64,000 bases of DNA, taken from the NCBI GenBank assembly GCA_934373455.1, contig CAKRON010000002.1, positions 1-64,000 on the forward strand. Direction: 5' to 3'. The translations under genes were made by a program, and so were the position numbers. The DNA comes from an uncultured Marvinbryantia sp. Lineage in GTDB: Bacteria; Bacillota; Clostridia; Lachnospirales; Lachnospiraceae. The notes below the pieces were generated by a model. That model made no database searches, was not told the origin of the DNA, and saw only the letters and a program-made list of their open reading frames with translations. Position 1 is the first letter of the stretch. Each line of letters begins with the position of its first letter. Of this stretch, positions 24,894 to 34,158 are shown piece after piece.

Positions 24894-26546
24894 ATGGAAG
24901 AAAATACGAAAAATCAGATTTATGTCATTGGACATAAGAATCCAGATACAGATTCGATCTGTTCTGCAATTGCATATGCATATTTAAAAAACCAGACAGA
25001 TGATGGTGAATTTGTACCGAAGCGCGCCGGAAGTATCAGTACAGAGACGCAGTACGTGCTGGACAGATTTCAGGTAAAGACACCGGAATACGTACCGAAT
25101 GTGAAGACGAAAGTCAGCGATATGGAAATACGCCATACAGAAGGTGTGAAGAAGAGTATATCTTTGAAAAAAGCATGGACGATTCTAAACGAGACCAAGG
25201 GAACGACCCTTCCAATTGTAACAGATGACAACATGCTGGAAGGTCTGATCAGCATTGGTGATATTGCCAGATCTTACATGGCAGTTATTGACAGCGCAAT
25301 TCTTTCAAAAGCTCGTACACAGTATAAGAATATTCTGGAGACTCTGGATGGGACTCTTTATGTGGGAGATGAAGAAGCTTATTTTGAAAAGGGAAAAGTC
25401 GTTGTGGCGGCGTCCAGTCCGGAGGTTATGGAGTCCTATATAGAGACTGATGATATGGTAATTCTCGGAAACCGGTATGAGACACAGTTATGTGCGATAG
25501 AAATGAATGCAGGTTGTATCATACTTTGTGGAGATGCGAAGGTGACAAAGACCATTCAGATTCTTGGACGTGAGAAAAACTGTACAATCATTGCAACACC
25601 TTATGATACATATACAGTAGCTCATCTGATCAATCAGAGTATGCCGATCAGCTATTTTATGAAAGCGGAAGATCTGATTTTGTTTCATGAAGATGATTTT
25701 ACGGATGATATTAAAGATATTATGGCAAGTAAACGTCATCGAGATTTCCCGATTCTGAATGGAAAAGAACAGTATGTAGGTACGATATCCAGACGAAATT
25801 TATTGGGAATCAAGAAAAGAAGAATCATTTTAGTAGATCATAACGAGACTTCTCAGGCAGTGGACAATATAGAAGACAGTCAGATCCTGGAGATCATTGA
25901 TCACCACAGACTTGGGTCTCTGGAGACTGTGATGCCGGTATTTTTCCGAAATCAGCCGGTGGGCTGTACAGCTACGATTGTTTATCAGATGTTTGTTGAA
26001 AAAGGAATCGAGATTCCGTCACATATAGCAGGCTTGCTCTGTGCGGCAATTATTTCAGATACATTATTATTCCGTTCACCGACCTGTACACCGGTAGACT
26101 GCGATGCTGCAAGATATCTGGCAGGCATAGCGGGAATTGACTGTGAAGAATTTGCATCAGCCATGTTCGAGGCGGGCAGTAATATGAAGTCCAAGACAGC
26201 GGAACAGATCTTCTTCCAGGATTTCAAGGTATATGAAGTGGAGAAGATGAACGTTGGAGTCGCACAGATTACCTGTATGGCCAACACAGATTTGGAAATC
26301 GCAAAGAGTAAATTAAAAGAATACCTGAAAAAAGCAAGAAAAGAACAGGGTCTGAACATGCTCTTCTTTATGCTCACCAACATTGTGAGTGAGACTACAG
26401 AATTGATGTGTGAAGGCGAAGGTGCAGCCAAGACGGTCAAGGAAGCTTTTGGAATGGATGTGGAAGATGGCTCAGTAATTTTACCAAACATCATATCCAG
26501 AAAGAAGCAATTGATACCAAGTTTGTTAAGTAAGCTGCAAAAGTAA
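24894..26546 (+). CDS. CBS/DRTGG-type manganese-dependent inorganic pyrophosphatase
   Basis: A 550-residue family II enzyme that splits pyrophosphate. The DHH domain starts at once (GHKNPDTDSICSAIAYAYLK, residues 13-32). It is interrupted by regulatory CBS domains (about 70-130 and 245-305) with a DRTGG-like domain between them, and resumes with DHNETSQAV and DHHRLGSLE (about 315-345). A DHHA2 domain closes the protein. This long CBS-containing form is typical of Clostridia, where adenine nucleotides tune activity. An AGGAGG site precedes the ATG. Confidence 0.93.
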   Translation: MEENTKNQIYVIGHKNPDTDSICSAIAYAYLKNQTDDGEFVPKRAGSISTETQYVLDRFQVKTPEYVPNVKTKVSDMEIRHTEGVKKSISLKKAWTILNETKGTTLPIVTDDNMLEGLISIGDIARSYMAVIDSAILSKARTQYKNILETLDGTLYVGDEEAYFEKGKVVVAASSPEVMESYIETDDMVILGNRYETQLCAIEMNAGCIILCGDAKVTKTIQILGREKNCTIIATPYDTYTVAHLINQSMPISYFMKAEDLILFHEDDFTDDIKDIMASKRHRDFPILNGKEQYVGTISRRNLLGIKKRRIILVDHNETSQAVDNIEDSQILEIIDHHRLGSLETVMPVFFRNQPVGCTATIVYQMFVEKGIEIPSHIAGLLCAAIISDTLLFRSPTCTPVDCDAARYLAGIAGIDCEEFASAMFEAGSNMKSKTAEQIFFQDFKVYEVEKMNVGVAQITCMANTDLEIAKSKLKEYLKKARKEQGLNMLFFMLTNIVSETTELMCEGEGAAKTVKEAFGMDVEDGSVILPNIISRKKQLIPSLLSKLQK

Positions 26547-26590
26547 GCTGTGTATTCAGCGCAATATTTTTGAATAAAGTAAGGAACAAT

Positions 26591-27160
26591 ATGGGAAAAC
26601 AGATTTGGAAAGCAGGAAATATGGTATATCCGCTTCCGGCGGTGATGGTGAGCTGTCAGCGTCCCGGGGAAAAAGCGAATATTATTACAGTGGCATGGAC
26701 CGGAACAGTTTGTACAAATCCGGCGATGCTGTACATTTCAGTGAGACCGGAACGATACTCGTATCATATTATCCGGGAGACAGGAGAATTTGTAGTAAAT
26801 CTTACTACAGAAAAACTGGCAAAGGCCACAGATTATTGTGGAGTTCGTTCAGGTCGGGATGTGGACAAGTTTAAAGAAATGCATTTGACAGAAGAACCTT
26901 CTGTCCAGATTAGTGCACCAGGAATTGCCCAGTGCCCGGTGAATATAGAATGTCGTGTAAATAATATTCTGGAACTGGGTTCCCACCATATGTTTGTGGC
27001 TGATGTGCTGCAGGTACATGTGGATGAATCCTATCTGGATGAAAAAGGAAAATTCCATTTAAATGATACAGGTCTGATGGCATATTCTCATGGAGAATAT
27101 AAAACTCTGGGAGATACATTAGGTACCTTTGGTTATTCTGTAAGAAAAAAGAGAAAATAG
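26591..27160 (+). CDS. Flavin reductase family protein (FMN-binding split barrel)
   Basis: A 189-residue protein with the flavin reductase-like split-barrel fold: PLPAVMVSCQRPGEKANIITVAWTG near the start and YSYHIIRETGEFVVNLTTEKLA in the middle. It would bind FMN and pass electrons from NAD(P)H or a partner. ATG at 26591 is 5 bases after AAGGA and is preferred over an upstream TTG at 26570. It follows the pyrophosphatase by 44 bases and is probably read from the same transcript. The physiological partner is unknown. Confidence 0.88.
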   Translation: MGKQIWKAGNMVYPLPAVMVSCQRPGEKANIITVAWTGTVCTNPAMLYISVRPERYSYHIIRETGEFVVNLTTEKLAKATDYCGVRSGRDVDKFKEMHLTEEPSVQISAPGIAQCPVNIECRVNNILELGSHHMFVADVLQVHVDESYLDEKGKFHLNDTGLMAYSHGEYKTLGDTLGTFGYSVRKKRK

Positions 27161-27177
27161 TTCTCAAAATTTATCAG

Positions 27178-27222
27178 ACAGGGTATGCGTAAAATAGAAA
27201 AAATAGCGTATATCCTGTTTTT
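27178..27222 (+). terminator. Terminator after the flavin reductase gene
   Basis: CAGGGTATGCG pairs with CGTATATCCTG across a 16-base A-rich loop, allowing G-T pairs, and is followed by six T residues. Confidence 0.65.
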
Positions 27223-27354
27223 TCCTTGTGTAAAAATTGTGAGAAAGGTTACTATATTTTGTAAAGAGATATAAAAAATTAGAAAAGTAGCACAAGATCA
27301 TGTCATAAAATAGTTTCCCCAAGAGTGGCAAAGCCTGTAAAATATGAATTCTTA

Positions 27355-27382
27355 TTTACAAATTTTAAGATTGTGTTATAAT
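27355..27382 (+). promoter_or_regulatory. murA promoter
   Basis: TTTACA (27355-27360), 16 bases, perfect TATAAT (27377-27382). Confidence 0.7.
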
Positions 27383-27495
27383 AGATAAAGGTATTTTATA
27401 GGGGGTAGAAGCGAACAGGGAAAAATTAGATCGTTTCTGGAAATATCAGGTAACCAAAAACTCGGGAAGAGTGTAAATAAATTTAGAGGTGTCTA

Positions 27496-28788
27496 ATGGA
27501 GCAATATATAATCAAAGGCGGAAATCCGCTTGCCGGAGAAGTTGAAATCGGCGGTGCGAAGAACGCAGCATTGGGTATTCTTGCAGCAGCAATTATGACA
27601 GATGAGACTGTACGGATCGATAATCTTCCGGATGTACAGGATATTAACGTATTGCTGGAAGCAATCAGTGAGATTGGCGCCAGTGTGACAAGAGTAAGCA
27701 GAACATCTGCACTGATCAACGGATCCGGTATCGGAAGCATCAGTGTTGACTATGAATATATAAAGAAAATCAGAGCATCCTACTATTTGCTTGGTGCATT
27801 GCTTGGCAAGTATAAGAAGGCAGAAGTGCCTCTTCCGGGAGGATGCAATATCGGAAGCAGACCAATTGATCTTCATCTGAAGGGATTCAAAGCCCTCGGA
27901 GCCAAAGTTCGTATTTCACACGGCTCTATCATAGCAGAAGCAGATCATTTAAAGGGAAGCCATATTTATTTGGATACAGTATCGGTAGGAGCTACGATCA
28001 ATATTATGATGGCAGCTGCTATGGCTGAGGGACGTACCATTATTGAGAATGCGGCGAAGGAGCCCCATGTAGTAGATGCGGCGAATTTCCTGAACAGCAT
28101 GGGTGCTAATATCAAAGGTGCAGGTACCGATGTGATTCGTATCCGTGGTGTAGAGAAGCTTCACGCGACAGAGTATTCTATTATTCCGGATCAGATCGAA
28201 GCAGGCACATTTATGTTTGCCGCTGCGGCGACCAGAGGAGATGTCATTGTAAAAAATGTAATTCCGAAGCATCTGGAAGCTACCACAGCAAAATTGGTAG
28301 AGATCGGATGTCAGGTAGAAGAATTTGATGATGCAGTGCGTGTAGTAGCTACCAAGCGGCTTCACAATACCAACGTAAAGACATTGCCATATCCTGGTTA
28401 TCCAACAGATATGCAGCCACAGATCGGTGTGGCACTGGCAATTGCCAAAGGAACCAGCATTGTGACAGAAAGTATATTTGAGAATCGTTTCAAATATGTG
28501 GACGAGCTGATTCGTATGGGAGCCGATATCAAAGTAGAAGGCAACACAGCTGTTATCTATGGTACAGAGAAGCTGATGGGTGCCAGAGTCAGCGCACCGG
28601 ATCTTCGTGCAGGAGCAGCACTGGTGATTGCAGGTCTTGCAGCAGAAGGCATCACGATAGTGGATGATATCATATATATTCAGCGAGGATATGAGAATTT
28701 CGAACAGAAGCTTCGCAGTCTCGGAGCAGAGATCGAACGTGTATCCAGCGAGAAAGAAATCCAGAAGTTTAAATTAAGAGTTGGCTGA
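27496..28788 (+). CDS. murA: UDP-N-acetylglucosamine 1-carboxyvinyltransferase
   Basis: A 430-residue cytoplasmic enzyme for the first committed step of peptidoglycan synthesis, adding enolpyruvate from PEP to UDP-GlcNAc. It starts with the conserved GGNPLAGEVEIGGAKNAAL, and the catalytic cysteine (fosfomycin target) is seen in LPGGCNIGSRPIDLH (about residue 117). The C-terminal RGYENFEQKLRSLGAEIER is typical. The length is usual. The site AGAGGTG precedes the ATG. Firmicutes often carry two paralogues (MurA and MurZ), and I cannot tell which this is. Confidence 0.96.
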   Translation: MEQYIIKGGNPLAGEVEIGGAKNAALGILAAAIMTDETVRIDNLPDVQDINVLLEAISEIGASVTRVSRTSALINGSGIGSISVDYEYIKKIRASYYLLGALLGKYKKAEVPLPGGCNIGSRPIDLHLKGFKALGAKVRISHGSIIAEADHLKGSHIYLDTVSVGATINIMMAAAMAEGRTIIENAAKEPHVVDAANFLNSMGANIKGAGTDVIRIRGVEKLHATEYSIIPDQIEAGTFMFAAAATRGDVIVKNVIPKHLEATTAKLVEIGCQVEEFDDAVRVVATKRLHNTNVKTLPYPGYPTDMQPQIGVALAIAKGTSIVTESIFENRFKYVDELIRMGADIKVEGNTAVIYGTEKLMGARVSAPDLRAGAALVIAGLAAEGITIVDDIIYIQRGYENFEQKLRSLGAEIERVSSEKEIQKFKLRVG

Positions 28789-28932
28789 TATATAGAAGGT
28801 GTCAGCGGTTTCAGATTATTAAAAAATCATAAAATACCCAGATTACCCTTGACGAAAGTGTTATCTGGGTATATCTTATATATGCGCGTATGAAACAGAT
28901 GTCGCGTATATAATAAAAAGCATAAGGTATTT

Positions 28933-29031
28933 CTCTTATTCAGAGTGGTGGAGGTACAGAGGACCTGAGAAACCACGGCAACCCCGCACTGCGGAAGGTG
29001 CCAACCTGAGCGAGTAATCGAACAATAAGAG
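28933..29031 (+). ncRNA. SAM-I (S-box) riboswitch aptamer
   Basis: The P1 stem is CTCTTATT (28933-28940) with AATAAGAG (29024-29031). Conserved S-box segments are present in order: CAGAGTGGTGGAGG, GGACCTGAGAAACCACGGCAACC, AAGGTGCCAACCTGAGCGAG. It lies in the leader of metK, the classical target, and should shut metK off when S-adenosylmethionine is plentiful. Confidence 0.97.
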
Positions 29032-29054
29032 GATGAACTGTCATAGATGATAGA

Positions 29055-29084
29055 ATGTCCGCTTATTCGAGTGGACATTTTTTA
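29055..29084 (+). terminator. Riboswitch-controlled terminator before metK
   Basis: ATGTCC (29055-29060) pairs with GGACAT (29073-29078), followed by a T run. It comes just after the SAM-I aptamer and is the expected expression platform. Confidence 0.85.
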
Positions 29085-29116
29085 TATAATAGGAAATTGC
29101 ATTTCCTATTATATAA
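29082..29116 (+). repeat. 16-base perfect inverted repeat in the metK leader
   Basis: Bases 29082-29097 and 29101-29116 are exact reverse complements around a 3-base TGC loop, directly after the riboswitch terminator and followed by AAAA. It would form a strong hairpin in any read-through metK mRNA, where it could stabilise the 5' end. Confidence 0.8.
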
Positions 29117-29192
29117 AAATTCCACGAGATTAGAAATGCCGGGCGAGATAACTATTAATATCGATTTACTTTATTACGAAAGGAAAAGAAAA

Positions 29193-30380
29193 ATGGAAAG
29201 ACGTTTATTTACATCCGAATCTGTTACAGAAGGACATCCAGACAAAATGTGCGATGCGATTTCAGATGCGATTCTTGATGCATTACTGGAGCAGGATCCA
29301 ATGAGTCGTGTAGCCTGCGAGACAGCTACCACAACAGGTATGGTTCTGGTTATGGGAGAAATTACAACAAAGGCATATGTAGATATCCAGAAAATCGTGC
29401 GTGAGACAATTCGTGAAATTGGATACACAAGAGGAAAATATGGTTTTGATGCAGACACCTGTGGAGTGATCACTGCGATTGATGAACAGTCAGCAGATAT
29501 CGCACTTGGAGTAGACAAAGCTTTGGAAGCAAAAGAAAATCATATGTCAGACAGCGAGATCGAAGCAATCGGTGCCGGAGATCAGGGTATGATGTTTGGT
29601 TATGCGACCAATGAGACAGAAGAATATATGCCATATCCAATTGCTCTGGCACATAAACTGGCACTTAGACTGACAGAAATCAGAAAGAATGGAACACTGC
29701 CGTATCTTCGTCCGGATGGAAAGACTCAGGTAACGGTAGAGTATGATGAAAATAACAAGCCAGTAAGACTGGATGCAGTTGTATTATCTACACAGCATGA
29801 TCCGGAAGTGTCCCAGGAACAGATTCATGAAGATATTAAGAAGTATGTATTTGATGAAATCCTTCCACAGGAGATGGTTGATAAAGATACTAAATTCTTC
29901 ATCAATCCTACCGGACGTTTTGTAATCGGCGGACCTCACGGAGACAGTGGATTGACAGGACGTAAGATCATTGTAGATACATATGGCGGATATGCAAGAC
30001 ACGGCGGTGGAGCTTTCTCCGGAAAAGACTGCACAAAGGTAGACCGTTCCGCAGCTTATGCAGCACGTTATGCAGCAAAGAATGTAGTAGCAGCAGGACT
30101 TGCAGATAAATGTGAAGTACAGCTTTCTTATGCTATCGGTGTTGCACAGCCAACATCTGTAATGGTGGATACATTTGGAACAGGTAAACTGTCCGATGAA
30201 AAGATCACAGAAATTGTACGCGAAAACTTTGACCTTCGTCCGGCTGGAATCATTAAGATGCTGGATCTTCGCAGACCAATTTACAAACAGACTGCAGCTT
30301 ACGGACATTTCGGAAGACTGGATCTTGATCTGCCTTGGGAAAAGACAGATAAGGCAGAGGAGTTGAAGAAGTATCTGTAA
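29193..30380 (+). CDS. metK: S-adenosylmethionine synthetase
   Basis: A 395-residue enzyme that makes S-adenosylmethionine from methionine and ATP. It starts [20 protein letters not shown] and carries [16 protein letters not shown] (about residues 127-142) and [16 protein letters not shown] (about 270-285), both ATP/phosphate signatures. The frame is open from 29055 but the ATG at 29193, with AAAGGAAAAG upstream, fits the family start. It is under SAM-I riboswitch control. Confidence 0.98.
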   Translation: MERRLFTSESVTEGHPDKMCDAISDAILDALLEQDPMSRVACETATTTGMVLVMGEITTKAYVDIQKIVRETIREIGYTRGKYGFDADTCGVITAIDEQSADIALGVDKALEAKENHMSDSEIEAIGAGDQGMMFGYATNETEEYMPYPIALAHKLALRLTEIRKNGTLPYLRPDGKTQVTVEYDENNKPVRLDAVVLSTQHDPEVSQEQIHEDIKKYVFDEILPQEMVDKDTKFFINPTGRFVIGGPHGDSGLTGRKIIVDTYGGYARHGGGAFSGKDCTKVDRSAAYAARYAAKNVVAAGLADKCEVQLSYAIGVAQPTSVMVDTFGTGKLSDEKITEIVRENFDLRPAGIIKMLDLRRPIYKQTAAYGHFGRLDLDLPWEKTDKAEELKKYL

Positions 30381-30430
30381 ATGTTCACAGAAAATTTAGA
30401 AATCACAGTCTTTGTTTAGGTGAATTCAAC

Positions 30431-30478
30431 ACTCCTTTATGGTATACTGATTATTGAATACCATAAGGGAGTTTTTTT
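30431..30478 (+). terminator. metK terminator overlapping the next gene's ribosome binding site
   Basis: A 15-pair stem, 30431-30445 with 30458-30472, is followed by seven T residues that run right up to the ATG at 30479. The 3' arm contains AAGGGAG (30465-30471), which is the ribosome binding site of the histidine kinase. A -10-like TATACT (30443-30448) sits at the loop edge. Confidence 0.8.
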
Positions 30479-31681
30479 ATGAAGTTAAAGACACGATTAT
30501 TTATAGCATTTGCGGCAATTTTGATCATTCCGATTATGTTGATGACTATGGTTATGCTGACCGTGGGAAACCGCCAGTTTAAGGCATTGGAGCGATATGC
30601 CCAGAAGTATCAGACATATCAGGAAAGCTATAATTCGAATAATTCAGAAGATATAGAGAATATGGATGGGAATCTGCCAGTGGAAGATGCGACAGAGAAT
30701 GCATCCGGGATTGTGCCGGAGTTTCGTAACTTTTTATATGATATGGCGGCGATTATTATAATTATTCTGGTAGTTACCGCAGCGATTTTGATGCTGTGGA
30801 TTTACGCGGGAATCAGTGTTCCGCTTAATAAGCTGCGTAATGCTACGCATAAGATTGCAGAAGGTAATCTGAATTTTACTATGGAAGTGACCGGTGAGGA
30901 TGAGATCAGTGATCTGTGCCGGGATTTTGAGGAAATGAGAAAGCGTCTGTTGGAAAGTACAGAGCAGAAGCTGGAATACGATCAGGAAAGTAAGGAATTG
31001 ATCAGCAATATTTCCCATGATTTGAAGACGCCTCTGACAGCGATCAAAGGATATGTGGAAGGAATTATGGACGGAGTGGCTGATACTCCGGAGAAGATGG
31101 ACCGCTATATCCGGACGATTTACAATAAAACAAATGACATGGACAGATTGATTAATGAGCTGAACTTTTACTCTAAGATTGAAGCGAATCGTATTCCGTA
31201 TACATTCAGTAAGATTAATGTGAAGGATTATTTTGAAGACTGTGTAGAAGAAATGGGCATTGAGCTGGAATCAAAAGGCTTTGCTTTTTCATACAAGAAT
31301 GAAGTAGAAGATGATGTTGAAGTGATTGCAGATGCGGAGCAGATCAAGAGAGTCATCAACAACATTATCAGCAATTCAGTAAAATACATGGACAAGAGTG
31401 CCCCGAAGATTGATATACGGGTCAAAGATGTAGGTGACTTTGTACAGATAGAGATCGAAGATAACGGCCGCGGCATAGGAACTAAGGAACTGCCGAATAT
31501 CTTTGAGCGTTTTTATCGTGCAGATGCGTCCCGTCATTCAGCCGGAGGAAGCGGTATAGGACTGTCTATTGTGAAAAAGATCATAGAAGACCATGGCGGT
31601 AAGATCTGGGCCAGCAGCACGCTGGGAAAGGGAACTGTTATGTACTTTGTATTAAGAAAATATCAGGAGGTGCTGATCTAA
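30479..31681 (+). CDS. Sensor histidine kinase
   Basis: A 400-residue membrane kinase. It has a first membrane helix (about 7-27), a short external domain of about 55 residues rich in Asn/Glu, and a second helix (about 88-110). A HAMP linker follows, then the dimerisation/His domain with phospho-acceptor in ISNISHDLKTPLTAIKGY (about residue 180) and an HATPase domain with NNIISNSVKYMD (N box), IEDNGRGIG (G1) and GGSGIGLSIVKKI (G2). It overlaps the response regulator gene by one base. The signal is unknown. Confidence 0.95.
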   Translation: MKLKTRLFIAFAAILIIPIMLMTMVMLTVGNRQFKALERYAQKYQTYQESYNSNNSEDIENMDGNLPVEDATENASGIVPEFRNFLYDMAAIIIIILVVTAAILMLWIYAGISVPLNKLRNATHKIAEGNLNFTMEVTGEDEISDLCRDFEEMRKRLLESTEQKLEYDQESKELISNISHDLKTPLTAIKGYVEGIMDGVADTPEKMDRYIRTIYNKTNDMDRLINELNFYSKIEANRIPYTFSKINVKDYFEDCVEEMGIELESKGFAFSYKNEVEDDVEVIADAEQIKRVINNIISNSVKYMDKSAPKIDIRVKDVGDFVQIEIEDNGRGIGTKELPNIFERFYRADASRHSAGGSGIGLSIVKKIIEDHGGKIWASSTLGKGTVMYFVLRKYQEVLI

Positions 31682-32370
31682 TGAGTAAGATTTTAATTGT
31701 AGAAGACGAAGAAAGTATTGCGGAGCTGGAGAAGGATTATCTGGAACTCAGCGGTTTTGAAGTGGAGACAGAGAAAGACGGAAATTTAGGTCTGGAAAGA
31801 GCGCTGGCGGATGATTTTGATTTGTTGATTCTGGATCTGATGCTCCCAGGTGCAGATGGATTTGAGATCTGTAAAAAAGTCAGAGAAGTAAAGAATCTTC
31901 CGATTCTTATGGTATCAGCGAAGAAGGATGACATTGACAAGATTCGTGGTCTTGGTATGGGCGCAGATGATTATATGACTAAGCCGTTCAGCCCAAGTGA
32001 ATTGGTGGCCAGGGTAAAGGCACATCTTGCCCGTTATCAGAGGCTGGTGAATTCCAACGTAAAAGAAAATGACATTGTGGAGATTCGTGGAATCAAGATC
32101 GATAAGACTGCCAGAAGAGTCTGGATCAATGGAGAAGAAAAGAACTTTACGACAAAAGAGTTTGATTTGCTGACTTTCCTTGCAGAGAATCCGAATCATG
32201 TATTCACCAAGGAAGAACTGTTCCGTGAGATATGGGATATGGAATCCATAGGTGACATAGCGACAGTAACGGTGCACATCAAGAAACTTCGTGAGAAAAT
32301 CGAATTTGATACAGCAAAGCCACAGTATATTGAGACAATATGGGGCGTGGGATATCGTTTTAAAGTGTAG
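31681..32370 (+). CDS. OmpR/PhoB-type response regulator
   Basis: A 229-residue partner of the kinase just upstream (start and stop overlap as TAATG). The receiver domain (1-120) shows the acidic pair EDEE, the phospho-Asp in LLILDLMLPG (about residue 52) and the late Lys in MTKPFSPSEL. The winged-helix output domain (about 130-228) includes FTTKEFDLLTFLAENPNHVFTKEEL and ends WGVGYRFKV. Targets are not visible in the window. Confidence 0.96.
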   Translation: MSKILIVEDEESIAELEKDYLELSGFEVETEKDGNLGLERALADDFDLLILDLMLPGADGFEICKKVREVKNLPILMVSAKKDDIDKIRGLGMGADDYMTKPFSPSELVARVKAHLARYQRLVNSNVKENDIVEIRGIKIDKTARRVWINGEEKNFTTKEFDLLTFLAENPNHVFTKEELFREIWDMESIGDIATVTVHIKKLREKIEFDTAKPQYIETIWGVGYRFKV

Positions 32371-32394
32371 TGTACAAGAAGACGGGAGGTTGTT

Positions 32395-34092
32395 ATGTCG
32401 AGGACGGTAGGTATTGGGATACAAGATTTTGAGAAAATAAGAGAAAATAACTACTTTTATGTGGATAAGACCTCTTTTATAAAAGAATGGTGGGAGAGCG
32501 GAGATGATGTAACATTAATCACCCGTCCACGTCGATTTGGAAAAACACTGAATATGAGTATGCTGGAAGAGTTTTTTTCTGTAGATTATGCAGATCGTGA
32601 AAATTTGTTTGAAGATCTGTCTATTTGGAAAGAAGGAAAATATAGGGAATTACAGGGAACATATCCGGTGATCAGCCTGTCTTTTGCAAGAGTTAAAGAG
32701 ACAAATTATGTGGATACCAGGGAACGGATTTGTCAGATTATCAGAAATTTATATATTAAATTTTCTTTTTTGAAAGACAGTGACGTATTGGAAGCAGCAG
32801 ACAGGGCTTATTTTGAAAGAATTTTAGCAAACACGGTAAGTAATGCAGATCTGACGGCTGCAATTTATCAGCTCTCATGTTATTTATACCGCTATTATGG
32901 AAAAAAAGTGATTATTCTTTTGGATGAATATGATACGCCGATGCAGGAAGCCTATGTACATGAATACTGGAAAGATCTTGTAAGTCTGACCAGAAGCATG
33001 TTTAATTCTGCGTTCAAGACGAACCCATGGCTGGAACGGGCGATTATGACTGGAATTACACGAGTCAGCAAAGAATCTGTGTTTTCCGACTTGAATAATC
33101 TAAAAGTAGTGACAACTACATCTGAAGAATATGCTCATTCTTTTGGATTTACAGAAATGGAAGTATACTGTGCGCTGAAGGAATATGGATTAGAAGAGAA
33201 GAGTTCGGAAGTGAAACGATGGTATGATGGGTTTATCTTTGGAAGTCAGAAAGATATCTATAATCCATGGTCTATTTTGAACTATTTGGATACAGGGCGG
33301 TTGTCAGCATACTGGGCGAATACCAGTTCCAATAGTCTGGTCGGAAAGCTTCTACAGGAAGGAAACCGAAAGATTAAAGAAAAGTTTGAAGCATTACTTC
33401 AGGGAAATGCGATATGGACAACTGTGGAAGAGCAGATTGTATACAATCTGCTGGATAATGACGAGTCAGCGATCTGGAGTCTTTTGCTGGCCAGTGGTTA
33501 TCTGAAAGTTCTGGATTATGAACGTGAAGAAGTTCTGGAATGTACAGAAGAAGCAGAATATAAGCTTACACTCACCAATTATGAAGTAGAGCGCATGTTT
33601 TACAGTATGGTAAGAGGATGGTTTCAGGATTCAAGAGCAGATTATAATGATTTTGTGCAGGCATTGTTGGCAGGAGACCGAAAAGCAATGAATGCATATA
33701 TGAACCGGGTGGCGTTGAATACATTCAGTTATTTTGATACCGGGAACCGTCCTTCCGGAGAAGAACCGGAACGTTTTTATCATGGTTTTGTATTAGGCTT
33801 GATTGTAGATTTACAGAACAGATATACGATTACCTCAAACAGAGAAAGTGGGTTTGGCAGATATGATGTGATGCTGGAACCTAAAAATGTGCACAAAGAT
33901 GATGCCATACTACTAGAGTTTAAAGTATATGATCCAGATGGAGAGAAAACGTTACAAGATACTGTGGAGGATGCTTTGAAGCAGATTGACGAAAAGAAAT
34001 ATGCAGCGGAATTGCTTTGTAAAGGTGTCCCGCAGGAAAATATCAGAAAGTATGGATTTGCATTTTGCGGAAAAAATGTATTAATTGGATAA
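32395..34092 (+). CDS. AAA-ATPase-like protein with PD-(D/E)XK nuclease-type C-terminus
   Basis: A 565-residue protein of the family with an N-terminal AAA-ATPase-like domain (Pfam PF09820 type) and a C-terminal PD-(D/E)XK-like domain (PF08011 type). It starts VGIGIQDFEKIRENNYFYVDKT, with the P-loop RPRRFGKTLNMSML (about 42-55) and Walker B IILLDEYDTPM (about 178-188). The C-terminal nuclease-like core is seen in FGRYDVMLEP and AILLEFKVYDPDGEKTL (about 480-525). Members are abundant in gut anaerobes, often many copies per genome, and their role is unknown. It follows the response regulator by 24 bases with its own GGGAGG site. Confidence 0.88.
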   Translation: MSRTVGIGIQDFEKIRENNYFYVDKTSFIKEWWESGDDVTLITRPRRFGKTLNMSMLEEFFSVDYADRENLFEDLSIWKEGKYRELQGTYPVISLSFARVKETNYVDTRERICQIIRNLYIKFSFLKDSDVLEAADRAYFERILANTVSNADLTAAIYQLSCYLYRYYGKKVIILLDEYDTPMQEAYVHEYWKDLVSLTRSMFNSAFKTNPWLERAIMTGITRVSKESVFSDLNNLKVVTTTSEEYAHSFGFTEMEVYCALKEYGLEEKSSEVKRWYDGFIFGSQKDIYNPWSILNYLDTGRLSAYWANTSSNSLVGKLLQEGNRKIKEKFEALLQGNAIWTTVEEQIVYNLLDNDESAIWSLLLASGYLKVLDYEREEVLECTEEAEYKLTLTNYEVERMFYSMVRGWFQDSRADYNDFVQALLAGDRKAMNAYMNRVALNTFSYFDTGNRPSGEEPERFYHGFVLGLIVDLQNRYTITSNRESGFGRYDVMLEPKNVHKDDAILLEFKVYDPDGEKTLQDTVEDALKQIDEKKYAAELLCKGVPQENIRKYGFAFCGKNVLIG

Positions 34093-34117
34093 GAGAAAAA
34101 GAGAGGTTGCAACTCTC

Positions 34118-34158
34118 AAAGGCAGTGATTTCATATAAATTATGGAATCGCTGCCTTT
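34118..34158. terminator. Bidirectional terminator between the ATPase and LacI genes
   Basis: 34118-34135 and 34141-34158 are nearly perfect reverse complements (AAAGGCAG...CTGCCTTT) with A and T runs outside. The stop codon of the LacI gene lies inside it. Confidence 0.85.

Larger units (their letters stand above)
27161..27495. other. Intergenic stretch before murA
   Basis: No gene was seen in these 335 bases. They hold a terminator-like hairpin at about 27178-27222 (CAGGGTATGCG with GCGTATATCCTG, then TTTTTT) and the murA promoter at 27355-27382. The AT-rich part between them shows nothing further. Confidence 0.7.
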
